Assembly (NCBI GenBank): GCA_965200925.1
Contig: OZ241738.1
Location: forward strand, 2,542,001 to 2,606,000
Source of the DNA: WTGU01 sp965200925
Lineage (GTDB): Bacteria > Pseudomonadota > Alphaproteobacteria > UBA828
DNA length: 64,000 nucleotides
Direction of reading: 5' to 3'
This document shows, in pieces, positions 16,481 to 25,135 of the stretch (the first letter of the stretch is position 1; each line of letters opens with the position of its first letter). The position numbers and the translations under genes are program-made. The notes below the pieces were generated by a model, which saw nothing but the letters and a program-made list of their open reading frames with translations, ran no database searches and had not been told where the DNA came from.

Positions 16481-18454
16481 CTACAGCGCCAGGGCGGCGC
16501 GGTGGCCGTCGTGGATCGCCGAGGCCGCGTCGCGCGGCAGCAGGCAGTCGCCGATGCGGAACGTGCGGATTCCCGCCGCCTCCAGCGCGCCGGCGAGGCC
16601 GTCGCGGGCGATTCGCGGAGTCGCGTAGGCCAGCAGGGCCACGTCTTCGATGGCGGTTTCGGCGCCGGTGAGCACGTGGCGGCAGGCGACCCGGCCTCCC
16701 TCCCGCGCCACCGGCTCGGTCAGCCGCCGCACGTCGATCCCGAGCCGGGCCAAGCGCCGGTCCACGCCCAGGCGGGACATCAGGTTGACGAAGCGGGCGA
16801 TCTCGGCGGCCGGGGTCAGAAGTACGACGCGCGCGAAGCGCCGCGCCAGCAGGTCGACCGCCGCGTAACAGGCGGCCGTCTGGTCCATGTCCAGCAGTAC
16901 GGCCGTGCCGGGCGAAGGCGCCGCGCCCGCGGCTTCGGCAGGGGCAAGAGTCTCGACGGCGCGCCGCAGGTCGACTGCCTCCGCGCCGGCCGCCAGCGCC
17001 GGCGGCCGGCGCATCACGGAACCCGTCGCCAGCACCACCGCGTCCGGCGCGAAGGCCCGCAGCGAATCGGCCGTGGCCGCTTCGCCCAGGCGGAAGACGG
17101 CACCCGCGTCTGCCGCGCGCGCGTGCTGGAAGGCCGCCGTCCCCGCCACCTCGGCTCGGCCCGGCAGGCGCGCTTCGAGCCGCGCCGCGCCGCCCGGCTC
17201 CCGCCCCGCCGAGAAGACGGTCACCGCGTGGCCGCGTGCCGCCGCGGTCCAGGCCGCCTCCAGGCCCGCGAGGCCGGCGCCGACCACCGCCACCCGCCGC
17301 CCCGCCGCCGCCCGCGGCGGCCGCCAGCCCGCCTCGCCCGCGCAGGCCAACACCGGGTTCTGGAAGCAGCGGATCGGCCGGCCGGCGTGAATCTCGCCCC
17401 AGCAATAGTTGCAGTAGGTGCAGTGGCGGACCGCGCCGGCGCCGGCCTGCGTCTTGCGCGGCCAGTCGGCGTCGGCGATCAGCACGCGGCTGAAGCCCAC
17501 CAGGTCGCAGGACCCGGCCGCCAGCGCCGCCTCCGCCGCCTTCGCCGATTCGATACGGCCCAGCGCGATCGTCGGGCGTCCGCCGGCCGCTTCACGCAGC
17601 CGCGCGTGCAGCGCGAGGAAGGGTTGCGGCGGGTAGTGCATGTCCGGCAGGTGCGCATCGAACCGGGGGCCGAACGCGCCCTGGCTGAAGCAGAGATAGT
17701 CGAGGACGCCTTCCGCGGCGGCGGCGCGGGCGATACGCGCGGCCTCGTCCGGGTCGATCCCGCCCGGCAGCTTCTCGTCGGCCGGGAGCTTGATGCCGAC
17801 GATGAAACCGGCACCGCAGGCGGCGCGAACGGCGGCCAGCGTCTCGCGCATGAAGCGGGTACGGCCCGCGAAGTCGCCGCCGTAGCCGTCCGTCCGGTCG
17901 TTGCAGGCGGGCGAGAGGAACTGCGCGATGAGGTAGCCGTGGGCGCCGTGCAGCTCGACTCCGCCGAAGCCTGCGCGTTGCAGGCGCCGGGCGCTCTCGG
18001 CGTAGCCGGCGACGATCCCCGGGATTTCCGCCTCGGCCAGCGGGCGGGCGGCGTTCCAGTAGAGCGCCTCCGGCCGCGCGGAGGCGCCCACCGGCACCGA
18101 ATCGAGGCCCCAGAGCTGCTGGCGCCCGATATGGCCGAGCTGGCCGATCAGCAGACAGCCCGCGCCCTCGACCGCCTCCGCCCAGCGCGCGAAGCCGTCG
18201 GCATTGGCCTCGTCGTGGGCGCTCACCAGAATGGGCGCGCCGCTGCTCGTCGGATGGACGTTGAGGAGCTCGCTCACGATCATCGCCGCCCCGCCCTCGG
18301 CGCGCGCCCGGTGGTAGGCAATCAGGCGGTCCGTGACCCTGCGCTCCCGCCCGAGGCCGGTGACGGTGGCGGTGTGGACGATGCGGTTGCGCAGCCGGCG
18401 GCACCCCAGGGCGAGGGGACTGAACAGCGTCTCGAACGCAGGCGCGCTCGCCAT
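16481..18454 (-). CDS. Old-yellow-enzyme / 2,4-dienoyl-CoA reductase-type FMN, 4Fe-4S, FAD oxidoreductase
   Basis: A 657-residue multidomain flavoenzyme. Residues 1-340 form the FMN TIM barrel (HGAHGYL near 169, SCDLVGFSR near 315). Cys345, Cys348, Cys351 and Cys363 make the CxxCxxCx11C motif of a 4Fe-4S cluster. A Rossmann FAD/NAD domain follows, with VVGAGLAGLEA near 390. This is the architecture of trimethylamine dehydrogenase, 2,4-dienoyl-CoA reductase and related enzymes. The FMN domain carries out the chemistry and the cluster links it to FAD. The substrate is unknown; the coupled SDR genes converge on it from the other side. Confidence 0.85.
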   Translation of the reverse strand: MASAPAFETLFSPLALGCRRLRNRIVHTATVTGLGRERRVTDRLIAYHRARAEGGAAMIVSELLNVHPTSSGAPILVSAHDEANADGFARWAEAVEGAGCLLIGQLGHIGRQQLWGLDSVPVGASARPEALYWNAARPLAEAEIPGIVAGYAESARRLQRAGFGGVELHGAHGYLIAQFLSPACNDRTDGYGGDFAGRTRFMRETLAAVRAACGAGFIVGIKLPADEKLPGGIDPDEAARIARAAAAEGVLDYLCFSQGAFGPRFDAHLPDMHYPPQPFLALHARLREAAGGRPTIALGRIESAKAAEAALAAGSCDLVGFSRVLIADADWPRKTQAGAGAVRHCTYCNYCWGEIHAGRPIRCFQNPVLACAGEAGWRPPRAAAGRRVAVVGAGLAGLEAAWTAAARGHAVTVFSAGREPGGAARLEARLPGRAEVAGTAAFQHARAADAGAVFRLGEAATADSLRAFAPDAVVLATGSVMRRPPALAAGAEAVDLRRAVETLAPAEAAGAAPSPGTAVLLDMDQTAACYAAVDLLARRFARVVLLTPAAEIARFVNLMSRLGVDRRLARLGIDVRRLTEPVAREGGRVACRHVLTGAETAIEDVALLAYATPRIARDGLAGALEAAGIRTFRIGDCLLPRDAASAIHDGHRAALAL

Positions 18455-18758
18455 GCGCCGACGCTATGCCGCCGCCCCGCCCGCCGCAAGCGCGCAACCG
18501 GCCTCGCAGGCCTCCCGACGGTGCCCGCGCGGACCGGTTTCCCCTCTGTTCGGCGCCAGGGGTAAGATGGCTTCGTGAAGACGGTCATCGACATCCGCGA
18601 CTCATCGCCCGCGCAGACATCCGCGACGCCTCGCCCGCGCGCGGGCGAGGCGGGGGCGGCCACTCCGCGGGCAGGCCATTCCCGGCCGGAGTCGCGCGCG
18701 ACGGCATCCGGCGATCCCGGAACCCGTTGACCGCCGTCGCGCGATTCACGACGGCCGC
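18455..18758. other. Gene-free stretch between divergent flavoprotein and GMC genes
   Basis: This stretch holds no convincing open frame and no ribosome-binding site followed by coding sequence. The only structure noticed is a perfect 24-bp palindrome listed separately. It should contain the promoters for the two divergent genes, but no clear -35/-10 pair was found. Confidence 0.6.
18628..18651. repeat. Perfect 24-bp palindrome
   Basis: GCCTCGCCCGCG at 18,628-18,639 is followed immediately by its exact reverse complement. It could be a dyad operator or a GC-rich stem-loop. There is no T-tract, so it is unlikely to be a standard terminator, and it lies between divergent genes. Confidence 0.6.
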
Positions 18759-20395
18759 ATGACGGCGCCGCCGGGCGCGGGCATGGACTGCGACTTCGTC
18801 GTCGTGGGCGGGGGCACGGCGGGGTGCGTGCTGGCGAACCGCCTCTCGGGCGATCCGGCGAACCGGGTGGCGCTGGTCGAGGCCGGCGGCGAGGCGCGCC
18901 ATCCGGCGCTCCGTATCCCGCTGCTGGCCGGCCACGCCTACTTCCTGCGTTCGGTCAATTGGAACTACGAGAGCGAACCCGAGCCCCATCTCGACGGGCG
19001 CCGCATCCCCTGGCCGCGCGGCAAGGTGCTGGGTGGCACCTCGGCGATCAACGGCATGATGTACATGCGCGGCAACCGCCGCGACTACGACGACTGGCAC
19101 CGCCGCGGGCTCGAAGGCTGGGACTATGCGAGCGTGCTCCCCTACTTCAAACGCGCCGAAGGGCACGGCTCCCGCCGCGACGCCTATCACGGGACGGCGG
19201 GGCCGCTCCGCGTCGAGCGCGCGCGCTCGGACAACCCGCTTTACGAGGTCTTCCTGCGCGCCTGCGCTACGCTCGGCCTGCCGCGCAATGACGATTTCAA
19301 CGGCGCGATACAGGAGGGCGTGGGCCGGCAGGATTTCTGCTACCGCCGCGGCCGGCGAGAGGACGCCGGGCAAGCCTTCCTGGCACCGGTGCGCCGGCGC
19401 CCCAATCTGCGGGTGCTGACCCGCGCCCATGCCGAGCGTCGCTCTTCGAGGGGCGCCGCGTCACGGGCGTCGCCTGCCGCCGCCTCGGGCGGGTTCGCGC
19501 GATTCGCGCGCGCCGCGCGGTGGTGCTCGCCTGCGGCACCGTCGGCTCGCCGGCGCTGCTGCAACGCTCGGGCATCGGCGCGCCCGCGCATCTCCGCCCG
19601 CTCGGCATTCCCATCGTCGCCGAAAGCCCGGAGGTGGGGCGCAACCTGCAGGACCACGCCGGCGTTTACGTCCAGTACGCCTGCACGCGGCCGGTCACGC
19701 TCTACGGCCTGATGCGCCCCGACCGGGCGGCCCTCGCCTGCCTGCGCGCCTGGCTCTTCGGCGCCGGCCCCGGCGCCTCGGTCGCGCTGGAGGCTGGCGG
19801 CTTCGCCCGCTCGCGCGAAGGGCTGGAGGCGCCGGATCTGCAACTCACCTTCCTGCCCGGCCTCACCCTGGACGTGACGCGCGCGAAGCAGGGCCGCCAC
19901 GGCTTCCTCGTCCATGGCTACCAGCTCCGCCCCGAGAGCCGCGGCACCGTCCGCATCGTCTCCGCCGACCCCGACGCCGCCCCGGCGATCCGCCCCGGCA
20001 CGCTGGGCGCCGAAGCCGACCGCCGCGTGGCGCGCGACGCCGTCCGGCTCGCGCGCCGGATCGTGGGCGGGGCACCGTTCGACCGATGGCGCGGCGCCGA
20101 GATCGCGCCGGGTGCGGCCGTCCGTTCGGACGCGGCGCTCGACGCCTGGGTGCGCGGCAACCTCACCACCGTCTGGCACCCGGTCGGCACCTGCCGCATG
20201 GGCGCGGACGCGGGCGCCGTGGCGGACGCGGCCCTCCGGGTGCGCGGCGTCGCGGGGCTGCATGTGGCGGACGCCTCCGTCATGCCGGCGATCCCCAGCG
20301 GCAACACCGCCGCGCCGACGATGATGATCGCCGAGAAGGCCGCCGACATGATCCTCGGCAAGCCGCCGCTCCCGTCGGAGGACCCGGCGGCGTGA
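18759..20395 (+). pseudogene. GMC-family oxidoreductase (choline dehydrogenase-like), interrupted by a frameshift
   Basis: Two adjacent frames together form one GMC flavoprotein of about 545 residues. The first part has the FAD motif VVGGGTAGCVLANRL and GKVLGGTSAINGMMYMRG. The second part has ACGTVGSPALLQRSGIG and the C-terminal HPVGTCRMG and SGNTAAPTMMIAEKAA. The reading frame moves by -1 between 19,437 and 19,441, where GAGCGT-CG-CTCTTCGAG reads as one missing base. After the shift the first frame continues as meaningless Arg/Ala/Ser-rich sequence. Either the gene is broken or one base was lost in sequencing. The start is uncertain (ATG 18,759 or 18,783; neither has a good Shine-Dalgarno). 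GMC enzymes oxidise alcohols with FAD. Confidence 0.8.
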
Positions 20396-20419
20396 CCCCC
20401 CGCGGGCCGATGGCGCGTT

Positions 20420-21787
20420 CTACGGACTTGCCTCCCGGCGTTCGCCGAAAAGCAGGGTGACATTGATCCGCCGGTTGGCGTAGCCGGGGCGGAAACGGAC
20501 GTCGCCGCTTTCATGGATCAGGCTGGAATCGAAGATCACGGCGCGGTTGCAGCGATAGGGCACGCGCACCGCGGCCCGCCCGGCGACGCGGCGCTCCAGC
20601 GGCGCGGGGTCCAGGTTGTAGTCCGCGAAGCGCCAGCCCGGCGGGGTCGCCGCGTCGTACACCACCAGCCCCGACCGCGCGGGCTTGCGGCAGGCCTCGT
20701 CCGGCGTGATCCAGAGATTGACGTTGACGGCCGCCGCGTCCGCATGCTTGCGGGTGCCGCCGCCCTGGCCGTATTTGAAGGCCCACGCCTGGGCCAGCCG
20801 GTGCCCGCCGAAGATTCGCGGCAGCCGTTCGCCGAGCGCGCGAGCGAGGGCGAGCACCACCGGGTGGTCGAAGCCCTCGTGCAGATAGGCGCCCAGATAG
20901 CCGCCGTGCTCCTTGCAGTCGAACCAGATCGTCGCCTCCAGGCAGAAGCGCCGGAGGGCGGCGAGCGCCTTCGCGTGCAACAGGTCGTCCACCACCACGA
21001 GGGCGGGCGCGGCCTCGGCGTAGCGCCGCTGGAGCGCCGCCGCGTCGAGACCGGGAGCGAGGACGGGCGCGACCGCCGCCTCCGGCGGGCGGTGCAGCAT
21101 CCGGTTGAAGAAGGAACCGATCAGGCGCTGCTCGTCCGCGTCCAGCATGCGCGGGACCGTGGGCGCGTCCGCGCCGCCGAAGCCCGCGAGCACCCGGCGG
21201 AGGCCGTCCCGCGCCGGGGCCAGCGCCGGCCCCGCCCGGCCCCGCGCCAGCAGATAATCGAGCTGTTCCAGGTCGTGTTCGAGCCTGGTCCGCGAGGCGG
21301 TGCGGAAGGCCGCCTCCTGCGCCGGGTCGAGGATGCCGCCGTCCCGCCGGGGGAAGCCGCGATGGAGGGAGAGCGCCGTGCGGAACCACGTCACGGCCTC
21401 TTCCAGCCGCCCCTGCCGCTTGAGGGCCGTCCCGAGATTGACGCGGGCGGCACCTGAGCCCGGCGCCCGCGCCAGCGCGCCGCGGAAGGCGCGCTCGGCC
21501 GCCGCGTCGTCGCCCTGCCCGAGCATGAGATTACCGAGGGCGATGCGCAGCCCCGCCTTGTCCGGCGCGAGGGCGACGGCCGCCTCGAAGGCACAGCGCG
21601 CCCGGGCGAGCGCGCCGCGGTCGGCGGCGACGAGGCCGCGGACGTAATGCGCGCCCGCGTCGCGCGGGTCGCGGGCGAGGACCCGGCGGGCGAGCGCCTC
21701 CGCCTCGGCTCCCCGGCCCGCCCGCCAGGCGGAGAACGCCGCGCGCGAATCAGGCGGCCGCTCAGCCGCCGCGCGCGAGCCCGTCAC
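20420..21787 (-). CDS. TPR-repeat protein with C-terminal 2-oxoglutarate/Fe(II)-type oxygenase domain
   Basis: The 455-residue product has tetratricopeptide repeats over about residues 15-145 (repeated A..LGxxL...G....A...F..AL...P). A C-terminal region resembles 2-oxoglutarate/Fe(II) dioxygenases: the HxD pair in TRKHADAAAVNVNLWIT, the distal His in SSLIHESGD, and an Arg in NRRINVTLLFG that would bind 2-oxoglutarate. Such fusions are thought to hydroxylate a protein or peptide held by the TPR part, but the target here is unknown. The start is GTG at 21,787, overlapping the end of the upstream acyl-CoA synthetase gene by 26 bases, which suggests one transcript. Confidence 0.75.
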   Translation of the reverse strand: MTGSRAAAERPPDSRAAFSAWRAGRGAEAEALARRVLARDPRDAGAHYVRGLVAADRGALARARCAFEAAVALAPDKAGLRIALGNLMLGQGDDAAAERAFRGALARAPGSGAARVNLGTALKRQGRLEEAVTWFRTALSLHRGFPRRDGGILDPAQEAAFRTASRTRLEHDLEQLDYLLARGRAGPALAPARDGLRRVLAGFGGADAPTVPRMLDADEQRLIGSFFNRMLHRPPEAAVAPVLAPGLDAAALQRRYAEAAPALVVVDDLLHAKALAALRRFCLEATIWFDCKEHGGYLGAYLHEGFDHPVVLALARALGERLPRIFGGHRLAQAWAFKYGQGGGTRKHADAAAVNVNLWITPDEACRKPARSGLVVYDAATPPGWRFADYNLDPAPLERRVAGRAAVRVPYRCNRAVIFDSSLIHESGDVRFRPGYANRRINVTLLFGERREASP

Positions 21788-23384
21788 GGGTCACCCTGAA
21801 GCCGGCCTTCTCCCGGTCCCAGGTGGCGGCCGTGACGCCTTCGGCGCGCAGCGCCACCTTGCGCACCTTCTGCGTCGGCGTGCGCGGCAGGTCGTCCTTG
21901 AACTCGATGAAGCGCGGGACCATGAAGTAGGGCATCTCGGCCGCGCAGTGGCGCAGCAGCGCTTCCTCCGTCAACACCGCGCCCGGCCGGCGCACCGCCA
22001 CCAGCTTCACCTCGTCCTCGCCGACGGAGGCGGGGACCGCCACCGCCGCCGCCTCGGCCACCGCCGGATGCTTGCCGGCGAGGCGCTCCACCTCGAACGA
22101 CGAGATGTTCTCGCCGCGGCGGCGGATCGCGTCCTTCACCCGGTCGTGGAAGAAGAGGAAGCCCGCCTCGTCCATGTGGCCGCGGTCGCCGCTGTGGAAC
22201 CACAGATTGCGGAAGGCCGCGAGCGTCGCCGCCGGCAGGCCGTCATAGCCTTCCATCAGGATGTGCGGGTGCTTCGCGCGGACGACGATCTCGCCCGCCG
22301 CGCCGCGCGGCAATTCGCGGTCCATCTCGTCCACGATGGCGATCTCGTACCAGGGCGCGGCGCGCCCGGCGGCGCCTTTCGGCGTCGCCTCGCCGGGCCG
22401 GGTGTAGGCGACGATGTTGGCCTCGGTCGAGCCGTAGCCTTCCGTCATTTGCAGGCCGAAGCGGGCCTTGAATTCCTCGAGCACGTCGTGCGGGTTGGGC
22501 ACCGCGTAGATCATGCGCAGCGGGTTGTCGGCGTCGTCGGCGCGCGGCGGCGCGGCGTGGAGCATGTGGCAGATGCCGCCCACGGCCACCGTCACCGTCG
22601 CCCCGTGCGCGCGCACCTCCGGCCAGAACCGCCCGACGCTGAAGCGCGGGCGCAGCACCATGCGGCAGTCGGCGAGCATGGTGCCGAGCAGGATGAACTT
22701 CCCGGCGATGTGGAAGAAGGGCAGGAAGTTGTAGGTCACGTCCTCCGGGCCGAGGGACACGATCTCGTTGAAGACCACGGCGAAGGACAGCGCGAAGTGG
22801 TGGTTGATGACCACGCCCTTGGACGGCCCGGTGGTGCCCGAGGTGAACATGATGCAGGCGGTGTCGGTCGCCGCCACGTCGCGCGCAAGGGCGGGGCCGC
22901 CGCCGGCCGCGAGCGCCTCGAGCGAAAGCACGGTGCCGGGAAGCGCGCGCCGCGCCTCCTCCGCGGCACCGTCCACGACGAAGGTGGCGAGGGCGGGGCA
23001 GCGCCCGGCGACGGCGGCGACGATGGGGACGAATGCCGCGTCCAGGACCATCGCCTCGGCCTTCGCGCTGCCCAGGATGTGCGCCAGGATGTCGCCGCGA
23101 CAGGCGGTGTTGACGGGCACTTCGACGGCGCCCAGCTTCGCCGTGGCGAACCAGACGGACACGTGGTTCGGCGTGTTCTCCATCATGGTGGCGACGCGCG
23201 CACCGGGTTCGATTCCGCGCGCGGCGAGGCCGGCGGCGACGCGCCCGGCCTCCCGGTCGAGCGCGGCGTAGCCGTAGTCACGCCCCTCCCAGTGCATCAC
23301 CGGATGGTCGGGGCGCTCCGCCGCGCGCCGCTCCAGCAGGCGGTGGACCAGCCAGGTTTCCGCGTTCTCGCCGATGGTCAGCAT
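21762..23384 (-). CDS. AMP-forming acyl-CoA synthetase
   Basis: The 540-residue ANL-superfamily enzyme activates a carboxylic acid with ATP and transfers it to CoA. The P-loop TSGTTGPSKGVV, the A5 motif EGYGSTEAN, the A7 motif HSGDRGHMDEAGFLFFHDR and the C-terminal RRGENISSFEVE are all intact. The acid specificity (crotonobetaine/carnitine-like or other) cannot be decided. ATG 23,384 follows GGGAGGACGCG, and longer versions lack family sequence. It shares a strand and overlaps with the TPR-oxygenase gene. Confidence 0.9.
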   Translation of the reverse strand: MLTIGENAETWLVHRLLERRAAERPDHPVMHWEGRDYGYAALDREAGRVAAGLAARGIEPGARVATMMENTPNHVSVWFATAKLGAVEVPVNTACRGDILAHILGSAKAEAMVLDAAFVPIVAAVAGRCPALATFVVDGAAEEARRALPGTVLSLEALAAGGGPALARDVAATDTACIMFTSGTTGPSKGVVINHHFALSFAVVFNEIVSLGPEDVTYNFLPFFHIAGKFILLGTMLADCRMVLRPRFSVGRFWPEVRAHGATVTVAVGGICHMLHAAPPRADDADNPLRMIYAVPNPHDVLEEFKARFGLQMTEGYGSTEANIVAYTRPGEATPKGAAGRAAPWYEIAIVDEMDRELPRGAAGEIVVRAKHPHILMEGYDGLPAATLAAFRNLWFHSGDRGHMDEAGFLFFHDRVKDAIRRRGENISSFEVERLAGKHPAVAEAAAVAVPASVGEDEVKLVAVRRPGAVLTEEALLRHCAAEMPYFMVPRFIEFKDDLPRTPTQKVRKVALRAEGVTAATWDREKAGFRVTRDGLARGG

Positions 23385-23461
23385 CGCGTCCTCCCGCGCG
23401 CCACTATAGCCGTGCCGCCGCGATCCTGGCACGCTGTGCGCCGGGACTCGCGGGAGAGGCC

Positions 23462-25129
23462 GTGCTGGAACGGATCAGGCTCGGCTCCGGGCTGGTGCTG
23501 TTCGTCTTCGTGGCGACGCACCTCGTGAACCACGCCTGGGGGCTGGCGTCGCTGGAGGCGCTGGCGGCCGCGCGCGACGTGTTCGTCGCCGCCTGGCGCA
23601 GCTGGCCTGGCACGGTGGCGCTCTACGGGGCCTTGCTCGCGCATTTCGCCATCGTCCTCTGGAGCCTGTACCGGCGCCGCACGCTGCGGCTGAAGCCCGC
23701 CGAGCTGGCCCAGGTGGCGCTGGGCGTCGCCATCCCGCTGCTGCTGGTCCAGCACGTGTTGGGGACCCGCGGCCTGCACGAGATTTTCGGCACGGTGGAC
23801 GACTACACCTACGAGATCCTCGTCCTCTGGGTCTTCACGCCGGAGAACGGCATGATCCAGATGGTGCTGCTCGCGGTCACCTGGGGGCATGGCTGCCTGG
23901 GCCTGCACTTCTGGATCAAGCTCAAGCGGTGGTATCGGCCGGCGGCGCCCTGGCTCCTCGCCTTCGCGGTGATTCTGCCGCTCGCCGCGGCGGCGGGCTT
24001 CGTGGCGGCGGGGCGGGAGATCGCCGCCCTCGCCCGCGCGGACCCGTTCTGGCTCGAGGACGCCATCGCCGCGCTGAACTGGCCCGGCGAGGAGGCGCTG
24101 GCCTGGTACGAGACGTGGCGCTTTCGCGGCTGGGCGGTGCTGGGCGGCATCCTGGCGCTGGTCGTGCTGGCGCGCTACGCGCGGCTCGCGGTGGAGCGGC
24201 GGCGCGGCATGGTCCGGCTCGCCTATGGCGACGGGCGCGTCGTCGAGATCCGCCCGCCGACGACCGTGCTGGAGGCGAGTCGCGAGGCCGGCATTCCGCA
24301 CGCCTCCGTCTGCGGCGGCCGGGGGCGGTGTTCGACCTGCCGCGTCCGCGTCGGCACCGGCGCCGAGCATCTGGCACCGGCGAGCGCGGAGGAGGCGCGG
24401 GTGCTGCGGCGGGCGGGCCTGCCCGCGCGCGTCCGCCTGGCCTGCCAGCTGCGCCCTGTCCGCGACCTGGAGGTCACCCCCCTCCTCCTCGCCAACGTGG
24501 ACCCGCGCGAGGTGCTCCGCCGCGCCGACCGCCGGGAGGGCGAGCGCGAGGTGGCCATCCTCTTCGCCGACATCCGCTCCTTCACGCGCTTCGCCGAGAA
24601 GAAGCTCCCCTACGACGTGGTGTTCGTGCTCAACTGCTACTTCCGGTCCATGGGCCAGGCGGTGCTGAAGGCCGGCGGCGAGATCGACAAATTCATCGGC
24701 GATGGCGTGATGGCGCTGTTCGACGCCGCCACCGGGCCGGAGGAGGCGTGCCGGCGGGCGCTCGCGGCCGCGCGGGAGATGGGGGCGGCGCTGGAGGCGC
24801 TCAACGCCTCGCTGCGGAACGACCTGGGGGAGCCGCTCCGCATCGGCATCGGCATCCATCTCGGCGCCGTCATCGTGGGCGAGATGGGCTTCGGCACGGC
24901 GACCTCGTTCACCGCGATCGGCGACGCCGTGAACACGGCGAGCCGTATCGAGACGGCGACCAAGGATTACGGCTGCCAGCTCGTCGTCTCCGAGGAGGTG
25001 GCGCGCCGAGCCGGCGTCGACCTGGGCGCCCACGCGCTGCACGCGCTGGCCGTGCGCGGCCGCTCGGAGCCGGTCCCCGTCCGCGCCGTCCCCCGCGCCG
25101 CCGACCTGCCCGAAATCCCCGTTCCCTGA
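23462..25129 (+). CDS. Redox-type adenylate cyclase: SdhC-like haem membrane anchor, 2Fe-2S ferredoxin domain, class III cyclase
   Basis: A 555-residue protein in three parts. Residues 1-245 hold about six membrane helices with His20, His24, His61, His98, His143 and His149, resembling a succinate-dehydrogenase cytochrome b anchor. Residues 250-345 are a plant-type ferredoxin domain with Cys284, Cys290, Cys293 and Cys328. Residues 360-535 are a class III cyclase with metal ligands Asp370 (LFADIRSF) and Asp414 (DKFIGDGVMALF). Sinorhizobium CyaC has a similar di-haem anchor and responds to the quinone pool. Here the added ferredoxin suggests electrons may pass from the membrane to the cyclase. 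That mechanism is inference. The start is GTG 23,462 behind GGGAGAGG. Confidence 0.87.
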   Translation: MLERIRLGSGLVLFVFVATHLVNHAWGLASLEALAAARDVFVAAWRSWPGTVALYGALLAHFAIVLWSLYRRRTLRLKPAELAQVALGVAIPLLLVQHVLGTRGLHEIFGTVDDYTYEILVLWVFTPENGMIQMVLLAVTWGHGCLGLHFWIKLKRWYRPAAPWLLAFAVILPLAAAAGFVAAGREIAALARADPFWLEDAIAALNWPGEEALAWYETWRFRGWAVLGGILALVVLARYARLAVERRRGMVRLAYGDGRVVEIRPPTTVLEASREAGIPHASVCGGRGRCSTCRVRVGTGAEHLAPASAEEARVLRRAGLPARVRLACQLRPVRDLEVTPLLLANVDPREVLRRADRREGEREVAILFADIRSFTRFAEKKLPYDVVFVLNCYFRSMGQAVLKAGGEIDKFIGDGVMALFDAATGPEEACRRALAAAREMGAALEALNASLRNDLGEPLRIGIGIHLGAVIVGEMGFGTATSFTAIGDAVNTASRIETATKDYGCQLVVSEEVARRAGVDLGAHALHALAVRGRSEPVPVRAVPRAADLPEIPVP

Positions 25130-25135
25130 AGGGCG

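Noticed and set aside
23201..23230. GGTTCGATTCC, resembling a tRNA T-arm
   Set aside because: It lies inside the acyl-CoA synthetase coding region and has no acceptor, D or anticodon arms around it.
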